64,000 bases of DNA, from positions 68,144-132,143 of the forward strand of contig CAJJDO010000140.1 of assembly GCA_905183005.1 (NCBI GenBank). The letters are read 5' to 3'. The position numbers were made by a program, and so were the translations under genes. Positions 47,230 to 59,153 of this stretch are shown piece by piece (positions within the stretch are counted from its first letter, which is position 1; each line of letters begins with the position of its first letter). A model generated the notes under the pieces. That model had not been told where the DNA came from. It saw only the letters and a list, made by a program, of their open reading frames with translations, and made no database searches. The stretch is from Paramecium pentaurelia (Eukaryota > Ciliophora > Oligohymenophorea > Peniculida > Parameciidae).

Positions 47230-48355
47230 ATGTCAGATTTAAAGAAAACTAAAAAACCTAATTTATCATCAGTCAATTTAACAGAAAAACAATCAATAAT
47301 GAAATAATAGAAATCTCCTAAACATTATAAAATGTCTTTTGATCCTGAAAAATATGTTGAAAGAGAAGATTATATTAAAATGGAAAAGAAATATAATGAA
47401 TTAGTATAAAAAATATAAACATTATTTTTGGAGATCAATAATAGATATTATGTAAATATATAAGTATTATATAGGATTTTAATGATATAAATGAAAAATT
47501 GAATAGAAAATCAAATGAATTTGGATATACTAGATTAGATCCTCATAGATTAATTGAATTAATTAAAGAGATGCTTGCTACTTATATTAAGTATTCTAAA
47601 TATCTGTTATTAATGATAGGGGTATCATTTAGACAGAAATAGAAGTTTAATAATATAAATTATGCAATGATGATGAATAATAAGATTATATTTGGTTATT
47701 ACATAAAAGTGAAATGGATATGAGAAAAATGATAAGAGAAAATTAGTAATTGAAATTATTGATATAAAATTTGGAAATCAAAATTAGTAATAATGAGAAA
47801 TAAATTGAATTACTTACTACATATACCTAAAAGGCTATGGAAGAAATGAAAAGTGAATTCACATTTGCAATAGATTTACTTTCAGAAAGAGAGAGTAGTC
47901 TTAATATACTTAAAGATGAAATTAAGAGATAGACTGAACTCATTACTTCATAAAAATAACAATTAATTTCTGTATAAGTTTTAGAACATAAAATGGGTCA
48001 TTTAGCTGAAAAATAAAATAAAGAGAAATAAAAAATTAAATAAGAATATGATCATACTGTTAAATAAAAAGAATAATATCTAAAATAATCTTTTGAATTA
48101 GATTAAAGAGCAAAAGATAAAAGAATTTAATAATTAGAATAAGAAGTAAAATAATTATAAATTGAAAAAAATATAATTGAAAGAGATTTAGCATAAAAGA
48201 TTGAATTTTCATAAAAGAAAATAGATAATTAAAATAATTAATTAGCAGAAAAGATATCATAAATATCTGATCTATAAAAGAAACTTATAGATGTACATCA
48301 TAACAATTATTTATAAGATAAAGCTAATCATTAATCTACTAAAAATTAAGGTTGA
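47230..48355 (+). CDS. Coiled-coil protein
   Basis: 357 residues, introns 47452-47474 and 47591-47619; whole codon number. After a basic, Ser-rich N-terminus (MSDLKKTKKPNLSSVNLTE) and YVEREDYIKMEKKYNELVQK, nearly everything from residue 130 on is a long Gln/Lys/Glu coiled coil (MDMRKMIRENQQLKLLIQNL to ISQISDLQKKLIDVHHNNY). No other domain. Structural role inferred only. Confidence 0.75.
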
Positions 48356-48376
48356 TATCATATATATATATATATA

Positions 48377-49609
48377 TCATAACTTTAAGTATTATATTAA
48401 TAATCTATGAAGTGAAGTTCTTTCAAAGCTTCTTATATCACTAAGTTATAGTATTTATTAATTCAATAATTTTTATCTTAATCTTTCCAATTATTCTTTC
48501 ATACTTGAATTTAAAATTAATTAACTTATTTTCAATTATTCAAGGAATTTCTTAAAGTTCTTTTTTTATATTTAATTTTTATTCATTCTATCATCTAAAC
48601 TTTTATTCAATAATGATCTATTTGATTCTTTCTCTCTAAATGTAAATCTCATTCTATTTAAATTCCATAATTATCTTTTTTCATAAATCGTCTCTTTTCT
48701 TTATGATTCACTTTTATTAACTAAATCCATAACTTCTTTCTCCTTTCTTGATTTTATTGTTCTATTTTATATAATAATTCGATATAAATTGAAAAATTGC
48801 ATTCTCAAAGGATCTGATTTACAATTTACATCCTTTCGTAACATATCTAATATAATTTTTTCTTTAACTTGCTGCAAATTTAATTATTTCAATGGTTATC
48901 TATGACCTTAATAAGAGGAATTTCTTCCTGATTATAAGATTTTTGAACTTATTAATTTTATATTAAGGTTAGGATTATCATTCTAACCAAGAGTTATAAA
49001 ATGTTCTAGTTCTTAATTTTAAACTTCTTAATTATAAGAACTAAACTTTAATTCATTTACATAAGACTTATGTCTTGAAACTAATTCTTTTTAATTATCT
49101 TCTAGTCTTAACATAATATTAGATATTCTCTTTTTATTTTCATGACTTGTTCTTATCATTAATTCTCTTGTTCGACCATCTAGAAATTCCTAATCATCTT
49201 TTAAAATTAAAATTATACTTAAACTTCAGGTATATCATCATTTTTTGGAACTGATTCTTATAAATCTCCAAGCCAAACAGAATTATCTCTTGAAACATTT
49301 GTTTATCTTCGTTTATTTTTAACTAACTGTACTCTTTATTAATTAATGTTCTTACTCATGTTCTTACTTTTTGATATATTTCAATAAACTATTGTTAGTT
49401 GCTGTTGAAGGCAATTAAAAATCCTCCTGAAAATTGAGAGCATCTTAAATTTCCATATTCATACTAGGCTATGTTTTGATTCTCAAATCATTTGACTTTT
49501 TATTTCTTCTTGTTGTTTATTTACTTTACAATTATTCATACAAAGCTAAATATAATTTGAATCATTTAATACGATCATTAGTTATATCTATGTAATAACT
49601 TCTTTTCAT
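48377..49609 (-). CDS. Basic coiled-coil protein, unknown
   Basis: 380 residues from four exons; introns of 27, 34 and 29 nt give exactly 381 codons. The N-terminus is MKRSYYIDITND. Visible stretches are NKRRQTNVSRDNSVWLGDLQ, DGRTRELMIRTSHENKKRIS, and a C-terminal helical half (LNRMRFTFREKESNRSLLNK, NKNQIQKKNFKKFLEQLK). Basic overall, no known motif. It is convergent with the coiled-coil gene on the left (21 bp between stops). Confidence 0.65.
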
Positions 49610-50513
49610 CAATAATAAATGAAATAAAATTATTATAGATAATAAACATGATTGATTAGTTACCTCTGTATTCTAATATAGTGTCTCAAATATATAATTA
49701 ACAAGCAATAGAGTTTCAAATTAAATTAATACAAACCTATCTATATGAACTTATTATATTTAAAATGAAATCATAAAATTAGACATTAAAATGTTTAACA
49801 TTTCTTTTGAACAAAAACTAAAATAACAAAATGCTAGATTTTATTATTACTACTAAAGCAGTTTATTTGATGTTTAATTTTTTATAATTATTTTTGCATT
49901 CAAAAATATAAGTGAGAGAATTTAAGTAATTTTATAATAATCGATAGATTAAATCATTTATTTATTAATAAAAAGAGATTTAATTATTTATAAGATTTAG
50001 AAAATTAAGAATATAATGAATAAATTTGAAAAATAAAAGAAAACTAAATTACCTAAAATAATTATTAGAATTGTAGAGAATTTATTAATTATCTAAATCT
50101 AATTTTACAATAAATAATATAAATAAAGAAATTATTATAGAAAGGCTCTATATTTATCTTGAAATTTGATATGTATTTGAATGATTTTTTTTAAAAAGAG
50201 TAAATAATTTTATTAAATTTATGAATATGAACAATATATAATTTGTTTAAATGCTTAAGTTGAATTGCTAAATTAAATTAATATTTTGCATAAATCATAG
50301 TTTTAAATAAATCGATAATATATGGAAATAATGACATATAAAATTATTAGAAAAAGAAATTTTAATTTATAATTACTAGAATAGTATCAATTTTTCATGA
50401 ATAGATGTTTAAAAGCATTTATATAAGGAATGTTTAAAGTATATAGCTTATAAAAATCTTTAATAGGTTTAGATTTTCTTTAATGATAATTTATTTAATT
50501 TATATTCAGTTAT
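49610..50513. other. AT-rich spacer, possible extra 5' exon of the TBC gene
   Basis: Mostly ATT/TAA runs. One coding-looking frame lies at about 50321-50487 (MEIMTYKIIRKRNFNLQLLE, FFMNRCLKAFIQGMFKVYSL). It could be an upstream exon of the TBC gene or a relic; no splice into the next exon was found. Confidence 0.35.
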
Positions 50514-52566
50514 ATGTTTCAAAATAAAATAGAGTAATCAAAAACAGCATTCTTTTGGGATGTATTGAAATGATTTCAAATTTAGATTTTATTAGGCACT
50601 TATTCACCTTAATTACCACATCCCTCATTTAATGAAATAAATAAGACATCAGTTGACTAACCATAATATCGTACTTTGAAAATGGATATTCCACGGACTC
50701 GTTCTCAATTACTATAACCTTAAATGCATGGAATTCTAGAAAAAATAATTGTTTTCTTTTGTTAATAGGAAAATATTAGTTACAAATAAGGAATGAATGA
50801 AATATTTGCTGTTGTAGCGGTCTTTAATGAAAGTGGACTTTCATGGGAAAAAGTATATGAATATGCTCGTAAAATCATACTTGATAATAACTTCTTTAAA
50901 GATGAAGAGTTCTTATCATTACAAGTTGCATTCTAATGGATTAATTAGCTTCTTAAATTTCATGATTTCTAATTATATGATTATTTGGATAAAAATTTAC
51001 TCTCACCAGAACTATATGCTACACCTTGGTTGTTAACTTTATTTGCAAATAAAATGTCTTTAGAATGTACTTATTTACTTTGGGAGATGTTATATATCAA
51101 AAAGGATTAATTAATGATATATTATTTTGTTATTGCTGTTCTCATTTTCTTTAGAGAGAAATTACTTTCAATTGATTCATCACTTTTACCATAAACTTTA
51201 AGTGGAATCTACATAGATAATGTTGAAATACTAAAGAACATTTACAAAAAGTATACATTATATTTATAAATAGAGCAGTTGATTTAAAATTAAATACTCC
51301 TTCTTCTGCATGTATTCCTTCTAAAATATTTGATTTACCAAAAGAAGAATTAAAGATTTTAATGGATTATTATTAATAACTAGATTGTTTGACTCTACAT
51401 TATACAGAATCATAAAAACTAGAAACTAATTATTGTAGATTATGTTCAAATAATGGATGTGTATAATGTAGACTTATAAGAATGCCTCCTGAAATGAAAT
51501 GCTTTATCTATTCTAACAAACATTTATAAGAATTAGTTTAATATGTTGGAGGACCTATTAAATAATACAAATTAGTTGACAAAATTTAGAATAATTAAAA
51601 TTTCATATAGATAATTAAATATTCTAAGTTTTAATCTGAATAATAGATCTAACAGAGTTATATATGTTTTTAATAATAATAATCATACTATTAGAATACT
51701 GAAGAAGATACTACAAGTACAAGGTCTTAAAATAGTTTATATAGTTCTTAAATTATAGTACCATTTAAATTTAATAAATTACAATTACAATAATAATTGT
51801 AAAAGTAACCAGATGATCAATTTGATTCTATTAGATCACAAGAATAATCAAATAGATAATAATCTGTATCATATAGATAATCATCTATTATTGAATGTAA
51901 TATTTTACAAAATATACATTTAAATAATACATCTCCTGTTGAGATTTAACCACTCATTTTAAAGAAGGATTCTAGAACTAATTCATTAAAATAAGATCCA
52001 ATAAAAAGATATGAAAATAAAGGATTATTTAAAAAAATGATAATAGAAATAAATATATTGAATAATATCAAATTTAATATATTCAGATGCAAATTAATTG
52101 GTACTCAAAAATAAAGAATATTAATATTAAATCAAGGATTTATTTGTTTAGTTAAAGAAGATAAATAAATATTTTAGAAATTGTAAACAATATTATAATA
52201 GAAATCAAAATTATTATAAAAGACAGAATAATAGAATTAAGGAATTTAGATTTAATATCTATATTATATGATATTTTTAAAACGAATTAGTAGTAAAAGA
52301 TTAAATAGTAATATAATTTCATTTTATTTTAAATAACCAATTGTGAATGTAATAATTTGTATATAAAATAGTCATAACAAAATATTAACCATAGATTTTT
52401 TAATTTGTTTAAGGAATTTCATATGAATATAGATAATGATTACATAAATGAAGCAAAAAGAATGATTAAAACAGAATATAAGATAACTTTAGAAATGTTA
52501 ACAACTTAAGAAGCTTAAAATTGTATAGAAATGGGTAAATAATATTACAAGCAATGCTAATTTTGA
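50514..52566 (+). CDS. TBC-domain Rab GTPase-activating protein
   Basis: Start MFQNKIEQSKTAFFWD, then a 24-nt intron (GTATTGAAAT...TTTAG). The TBC domain has both catalytic fingers: KMDIPRTRSQ (Arg finger, IxxDxxR) and NISYKQGMNEIFAVVA (Gln finger, YxQ). Then come FFKDEEFLSLQVAFQWI, LYATPWLLTLFANKMSLE and FVIAVLIFFREKLLS. TBC proteins switch off Rab GTPases in vesicle traffic. A 23-nt intron follows IYKK. The rest is a Gln/Asn/Ser-rich region with CRLCSNNGCVQCRL (possible zinc site). The last joints near 52170-52260 are not resolved, so the C-terminal frame is uncertain. Confidence 0.82.
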
Positions 52567-52581
52567 TAAATAAACCCATTT

Positions 52582-53856
52582 TCAATTTAATTTTACTCTC
52601 TTTTTTTCTTCTATTTCAAGTTTCAATAAATCATAATAATCTACTTCTTAATTACTTTTGTTATCTCTTTATGGAGATTACTCCTTACCTTATTATTTTG
52701 TTTAATTCCTTTCATCTTTAATCAATTTCTAAAATTTTAAAGAAGCCATTGTTTAAGGTCTATATTATGCTTTATCATTTCTATGTTATTATAATCTAAT
52801 ATCATTTTTCAATAGAGTTTCATGAAATTCTTTGTCAAATTAAGGCATTTCATTTTATTAACAAGGCTTTGGATCTTATTTAAAAAATTCATGATTTAAA
52901 GCTTAAGCTGCATTCAATCTTTTTGTAGGATCAAGTATTAATAATTATTCAATTAAATCTAAAGTAACTTAATCAATTTATTTATTTTATATTTAACAAA
53001 GTTCCTTGATATGTTTAGTAAGTAATCTTTCATAATTTCTTCTAGGTTTGAATTCCTCCCATTATCTTAAATTGACACAATTAGGCCAATTCTATTCATT
53101 AGCACTTCCACATAATTCATAAATCTTTTCCATTTAACGATACTCAATATCACCTTTAAAGAGTACATCTCCTGTTATTAATTCTGTAAATATGCAACCA
53201 AGACTCCACATATCAATTTAAGTATTATAATTTGTTTATCCTAATAAGAGTTCTGGAGCTCTATACCAAAGTGTTACTACCTTATAAGTATATTTTGGAT
53301 TGCTCACATTAGATAATGTTCTTGCCAAACCAAAATCAGCTAATGTTACTTACCCTTTATTATTCATTAAAATATTTGCACATTTCAAATCTCTATGTAT
53401 AATTTTACTATCATGAAGATATTTAACACCTTCTAAGAGTTGTTTAAAAATGCATTTTAATTATGGTAATGTGAATACATTTCTTTATCTATGAAGACCA
53501 GCAAAATCATGATCATAATAATCAAAGACTAAAAATGTAGAACCTCTGAAATTATTTCTATGAGATGCTTTACTCACAATAATCTCTCTTAATCTTAGAA
53601 TATTTTTATGATTCATTATTTTTAACAATTTTATTTCTCTTATAGCTGTTATAGGGAATCCTACAATCATATGATATAGTAAATAATTACCCTCTGCCAT
53701 AATTTTTTGATCCTTTGTATCAATTTTCTTCAAAGCCACAAAATCATTTGTTTTTAAACACTTAGCTTTATACACTTTTCCATATGTACCTGAACCTACC
53801 TCTGCAATCACTTTATAATATTTATTCACGTTTTTTGTTCGACAAGGTACTTGCAT
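52582..53856 (-). CDS. CDK12/13-like cyclin-dependent kinase
   Basis: 414 residues, one 30-nt intron. A complete kinase: AEVGSGTYGKVYKAKC (P-loop), FVALKKI (Lys), GFPITAIREIKLLKIMNH (PITAIRE helix), IIHRDLKCANIL, LADFGLARTL, VVTLWYRAPELLLG, DMWSLGCIFTELITGDVLF. The PITAIRE form and the DLKCANIL loop place it with CDK9/12/13, and PITAIRE with CDK12/13 in particular. These kinases phosphorylate the C-terminal repeats of RNA polymerase II with a cyclin K/T partner. The C-terminal extension is short. It is convergent with the TBC gene (15 bp between stops). Confidence 0.9.
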
Positions 53857-54062
53857 TAAGATAAAGAAATTAATATAAATTAAAATAATGATAAAAATCT
53901 CAAATTAGATTCCCCTCTATTATTTTTATTGATATTACTATTCTAATTATGGTTATGGAGTGTCAAAGATTGATTTTATCAAGAAATGCATTTCAAAAAA
54001 TACCTTATACCAAATGATGCAACAAAATATTTAATACTCATTCTGTTATTTTAATTAATATT

Positions 54063-55223
54063 ATGTCTAATTCCCCTTTAACAAAAGTACCAACTTCTGC
54101 TTTATCTCCTGTCTCAGCTTTAGCATTTAAAAAGCAAAGCTAAATTCCTTAGGCATTATCAAAATAAGCCATAGACTTATAGAATACGTTGAATAAACTC
54201 AAGGAAGCCAAATAAAAGAAACAACAACTTTCAAATTCTAATATTGTAGTATAATCAATAAGTAACTTCTTTTATGAACTCTAGCAAATCCAGTTAGCAG
54301 TCCTCAAAAAAATAAACACACAGAAGAAACAGAACCTATACAAATTTAATACAAATCTTTATTTAAGGATATTGAATAGCCTTAGATTAGTTAACCTAAA
54401 ACTTATAATAAAATGAATGATTAAGAAGCTGAATAAAAGTATGAGTAGAGAAAAAAATAAATAAAAGAATAAATAGATAGAACCAAATCAAACAGTAAAA
54501 TAATTTAGAAACCTAAATAAAAATAAAAGAAGACTGTTGAAAAGTAAATTCAAAAAATTGATCTCTCTAAAAATTCTAATAAAAAATAAAAACAAGAATC
54601 TATTCCTGAAATTTAAAGCATTTCATCTTATCCTAAAGAAATTTTACATGATTAATTAAAAGTTATGCAAAATAAATTAAAGTAAGACATTGCCAAACTA
54701 GATAAATAAATTAAAGGTGAAAATCAGACCTGTCTTTTTGAAATTAAGAATAAAGGACATGATTTATATTAATAAGGGTTGTAAATGGAAGATAGGAAGT
54801 ATCTACATTTATAACTATTTAAGATAATTTAAAAAAAAGGTTCATGAAAGGGAAAAACAATAAAAAGAGATGTAAAACTGTACATTCAAACCATAAATAA
54901 GTTAACCAAAGAGAATGAACGATCAATCTAGATAAATATAGTCAAGATTACAATAAAATGATTCGAAATTATAACTTAAATGTTAAAGTAATAGAGATGG
55001 CTAAATAACTTCTAAAAGATTATCCTGTTCTCCTTCATAAGATTAAATTAATAGTACAACAATTACATAAACACTTAATAATAATAATAATCATGATATC
55101 AATTGTAATTTGTATAATTAATATTATTTTAGCTTACTTAAATAGAATTCAAGATAAATATCAATAGATAGTAAATAGAGCCAATGCTTTAAGAATTAAA
55201 GGACTTTGACTATATATATATGA
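54063..55223 (+). CDS. Low-complexity Gln/Lys-rich protein
   Basis: 370 residues, introns 54262-54284 (23 nt) and 54799-54823 (25 nt); exact codon number. MSNSPLTKVPTSALSPVSAL is Ser/Pro-rich, the middle is Lys/Gln-rich coiled coil (AEQKYEQRKKQIKEQIDRTK), and the last third has EREKQQKEMQNCTFKPQISQ, a C-T-F-K-P motif seen repeatedly in ciliate coiled-coil proteins, followed by a Gln/Ser/Asn-rich tail. Without the second intron the frame breaks at an A run, which supports the splice. Confidence 0.65.
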
Positions 55224-55410
55224 ATAAAATATATCAATTAGATTTTAATAGTTTATTTCTCATAATCATTAAGACTTTGAGTAATTGATTAAATGTCATC
55301 ATAATATTTTTTTTAAGATTTATTTAAAACATTTATACAAAACTACTAAATTAAGGATAAAATTAGGAGCCTCTTTAATTATATTGCAAAATTGTCATTA
55401 AAAAATTATG

Positions 55411-55497
55411 CTTACGGCAAGATTTGATTTGAACTTGCATCCTTGCTTATTGGAGCCTTAATCCAACTCCTTAAACCTTCTTGGCTACAACTAATTT
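55411..55497 (-). pseudogene. tRNA-Leu (AAG) relic
   Basis: On the minus strand the D arm (TAGCCAAG...GGTTTAAGG), anticodon arm TTGGA-TTAAGGC-TCCAA (anticodon AAG) and a long variable arm are those of a leucine tRNA. The T arm is GCAAG-TTCAAAT then an extra CAAAT, then CTTGC: a tandem 5-nt duplication swells the loop. The two acceptor halves (TTAGTTG versus CGTAAGC) do not pair. It is probably a non-functional copy. Confidence 0.55.
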
Positions 55498-55525
55498 TTT
55501 TATATATTTTATCAGAATATAAAAT

Positions 55526-56999
55526 ATGAAAGTAAAGTAGCTTTGTATTAGTTCATATAAGCCTCCAGTATAATCTTAAAACTGGGCTTAAAGTCTATTT
55601 TTGAATCTCTATAGGTGTAATTCATAACAAATTTCTCGTCATTTGCATCGACTTAAAGTCAATAAAGTAGTGAAGGGAGGGTAGAGCTTTATTTTTGGAG
55701 AAGAGAAAGTTGGACTAGCAGTAGGAGTAAAGGGTTCTTGTTATAATGCAGGAGGAGAAGTAGCGAGGAGAGCAAGACAATATGGATTTGGTACAGTTGT
55801 ATTAAGTCAAAATGAATTAAATCTGAAAGAAACATCTTAAGTAATTTCTGGATTGATTCAAGCAAATTATAAGTACAAGTTATTAGGAGATGTAGCATAA
55901 GAGAAGTAGTAAAGTGATGAAAATAATGATCAATATAGTTATATATAGGAATTACATGTTTAAGAAAATATATTTGAAGATCCTTACTTTTAACAATTGG
56001 TTCAATTAGCTTAAATAAAGTTATATGCAAGAGATCTGGCAAATACAAGGCAAGAAGGAACACCCTAATTTTTTATTAATGAAGTTAAAAAGCTATTCAA
56101 AGATAATCCAAATGTTGAAATATAAATTTTAGAAGGCAAATAATTACAAGAATGTTAATTGAATCTCTTTTATGCAGTTGGATAAGGATCAATTCATCCA
56201 CCTACATTAATCAATTTGACATATAGAGGAAATAAGAATTCACAGGAATTACATGCATTAGTGGGTAAAGGGATTACATTTGATACTGGGGGTTTACATT
56301 TAAAATCTTATGGTCATATGGAAAATATGTATCTTGATAAATCTGGAGCCTGTAATGTATTGGCTGCTTTTAAAGGAGCTGTAGATATGAAATTAAAAGT
56401 AAATGTTACAGTTACTTTGGGAATGGCTGAAAATGCAATCTCAAATACATCGTATAATCCATCCAATATTTTGAAAAGTCATAAGGGATTAACAGTAGAG
56501 ATTAATAATACAGATGCAGAAGGACGTTTAGTTTTAGCTGATTGTTTAAGTTGGACATAGGCTACCTATAATCCAACTACAATTGTGGAAATATCAACAT
56601 TAACAGGGTCATGTAAAGCAGCTTTAGGAGGAAATACAGGAGGATTATTCAGTAATAACGATAAGTTGTCACAAGAACTTTTAGAAATAGGAAAAGAATT
56701 GTAAGAACCATTTTGGAGAATGCCTGTCACTGATGAACATCAAGATATGATGAAAGGTAAATTTGCAGATTTATGTAATACTGGAAAATCAAAAATTTGT
56801 GGAGCAAGCAAGGCAGCAGCATTTTTATTCAATTTTGTCGATGATAAGGTATTAATTATAAATAGAATAGATTCCATTTGCTCATCTTGATATTGCAGGA
56901 CCAAAAGAAAGTAAGACAGATAAAGGTATCTATCCTTTAGGAGCAACTGGATTTGGTACTTAGGTTTTATTGAAATACCTTTTGAATAAGTAAGAGTGA
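55526..56999 (+). CDS. Leucine aminopeptidase, M17 family
   Basis: 483 residues, one 22-nt intron late in the gene (GTATTAATT...AATAG). The N-terminal half is a divergent macro-like domain (KVVKGGQSFIFGEEKVGLAV). The catalytic half has ALVGKGITFDTGGLHLKS (Lys and Asp ligands), MYLDKSGACNVLAAFKGA, the hallmark NNTDAEGRLVLADCLSW, TLTGSCKAALGGNTGGLFS, WRMPVTDEHQDMMKGKFADL and AHLDIAGP. All zinc ligands and the bicarbonate Arg are present. It removes N-terminal residues from peptides in the cytosol. The start MKVKQLCISSYKPP is in frame without introns. Confidence 0.93.
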
Positions 57000-57148
57000 T
57001 ATATTAATTATATAAATATATATGGTATTATGATATTGTCATTACTAAGAATCTAATAAGAACTAGATTAAAATGATGTATATAAAATTATTAAGAAATA
57101 ACTAAATATCTAAGGGATTACAATAATATTTTTTATTTTTATTTATTT

Positions 57149-57753
57149 TCATTTGTTTCTATATATCTCTTATTCAACTTATCTTCTTTAAACTCTTTTG
57201 CCTAAATATTTTTCAAATTTCTCTTCTGAGACATCTTCAGCTTCATATCCTGCAACATTATGAATAATTTCTTGAATATCTTCTTCATTCAAATTGAATC
57301 TTAATTCTTCGGATATTTTCTATAAATCTCCTTTATCTAAAGTTCCTTTACCATCTACATCTATAAGTTTGAATAATTAGACTCTTCCCTTCTAATCAAA
57401 TGGGTTACCCTAAGAAATATACCTTATTAATATTACTAATTTAGCTGTCAAATCTGAGATGAATGTTTCAAAATCAATTGCATCATCATAACTAGCAGCC
57501 AAATCATCAAGAGCATGTGCAATAATTGGAAATTTGTCAGTAAGACCAAGTGTCTTGGCTGTGACAAGAATATCTCTCACATCTGCTTTCTTTGTTCTGG
57601 GTTCAGCATAAAGGATGAACATTTCATAAAATTCTGCAATATGATCATATGTAAAGATGGGATGATTCTTAACCCATGGCTTAGAAAGTAATGCTTACTT
57701 ATCTTAGAATAATTTCTTTATTTACCTTTCTCTATCTGATCTCTTCTGCTCAT
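57149..57753 (-). CDS. EF-hand calcium-binding protein
   Basis: 184 residues, introns of 23 and 27 nt, whole codons. Start MSRRDQIEKDKQALLSKPWV. The first half is a degenerate EF pair (FYEMFILYAEPRTKKADVRD, DDAIDFETFISDLTAKL). The second has one canonical loop LIDVDGKGTLDKGDLQKISE (Asp at positions 1 and 3, Gly 6, Asp 12) and a degenerate partner (EAEDVSEEKFEKYLGKRV). The overall plan is calmodulin/centrin-like. Ciliary or cortical Ca2+ signalling is likely by analogy. Confidence 0.85.
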
Positions 57754-57829
57754 TAAAAATAATTAATAAAAGATATGCAAAATAACCCATAGCAAATTTA
57801 TAATCAAAATGCCTCTTTTTTATATTTAT

Positions 57830-58450
57830 TCAACACAATAGGAGTATAACTCTAAACTAAAACGATGAGAAATTCCATTCTAAAAAGTATGGAACCAAAA
57901 CTTACTCCATTAATTAATCAATTAATGAATTACAAAAGCCAAATTTGTTGATCACTTCTTTATCAATTATATTCCAAAAATATATTAATATAATTATATA
58001 CTTAATATACATCTTCTTTAATCAAATCCAATATTATTGTTACCTTCCTTTAAAAAAGAACTTAAATAATTTGTCCTTCATTAATTCCAGTATTTCTAAT
58101 ACAATTATATAATTGATTATCTAAGTTATATAGTTAATTAATAGATAATTTTATTCAGATTTAAAGCATCTTATAACACAACAAATCTCTCTATCTACGA
58201 AAAATCATAAAACTAACAAAATAATTAAATTCCTAATTAATATTCAGAATCCAAGCACAAATATTTAATAATTTGAACTCACACTCTATAAGTACTTCAT
58301 TTTAATACTGCATTACCTAGCATTTAGAGAATTTACATGCATCTCAATTTCTGATTTTCAACTTATATAAATATATTAATTCCTACTTCATATAACAATC
58401 ATATTTTTATAAAAACATTCTATTAAATTTAAGTAATCTAAATGATTAAA
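57830..58450 (-). pseudogene. Possible decayed gene
   Basis: Minus-strand coding-looking pieces share roughly one frame but are broken by TGA: KFSKCQVMQYQNEVLIECEF, FKLLNICAWILNINQEFNYF, then LYNLDNQLYNCIRNTGINEG and QIIQVLFQRKVTIILDLIKE. A competing plus-strand frame is open for about 200 codons but is almost devoid of Asp, Glu and Gly. No family. Introns could explain some TGAs, so this may be a poorly resolved gene rather than a relic. Confidence 0.3.
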
Positions 58451-58659
58451 TATTTTATCAATTAGTTAATTTAAGTTATTATTTTTATATAATAAAATCA
58501 TATTATAATACTAATAATGCATTTGAACATCTTAATCATAATAAATTGATTTTAGAAATGTATATTTACAGCATTAATATATATATTAATTTATAATATA
58601 TATCAATACTATATCAAAAATCAAATTAATATACTTTTAGTAACATAAACATTATTTTT

Positions 58660-58988
58660 TCATTCTTATTTTACTTTTTTGAAAATTAATCCTACATACT
58701 CTAATATTGATAAGAATCTTGAAATAAGTTGTTCCTTTACTTCATTCATTCTTACTTATTACAACTAATTTGATTGATATATTAAATCAATTGATTTTTC
58801 CATCCTTTCCATTCCTATTTTTATCTTGAATTTCTTTTATTGAGTATTGTGTAATTAAGGTTATAATGTTTTTTTGCTGTTATTTAGGTTTCACACTCTA
58901 AGTTGATTAAGTTATTCAACTTATTGGAAGAAGGTTTCCAATCTGATGATTTCTTAGTATAATCTATATTATTATCATTAAACATCAT
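58660..58988 (-). CDS. Small helical protein
   Basis: 102 residues with a 20-nt intron (GTGTGAAACC...AACAG), exact codon number. MMFNDNNIDYTKKSSDWKPS leads to a helical C-terminus (MERMEKSIDLIYQSNQLQQV, MNEVKEQLISRFLSILEYVG). It looks like a small oligomerising coiled-coil protein; no family. The intron is at the lower size limit and starts GTGTG, so the splice is less certain than elsewhere. Confidence 0.5.
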
Positions 58989-59153
58989 TTTGTAATCAAT
59001 ATAGGTTAAGGAATGATGTTTTCTGCATTAGGTTCTTACATGTATGTTTTCTTAAGGTTTATTTAATGTAGAATCTCAATGATAACACATAAAAGTCACC
59101 ATTATTAAATAGGAAAATAAAATTTATAAATATAATTATCAATTATTCTGCCA

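Noticed and set aside
57720..58452. Plus-strand frame of over 200 codons without TGA (KFHSKKYGTKTYSINQ...).
   Set aside because: Almost no Asp, Glu or Gly and long Ile/Asn/Gln runs; it overlaps the EF-hand gene antisense. At this AT content such openings occur by chance, and the opposite strand reads more like protein.
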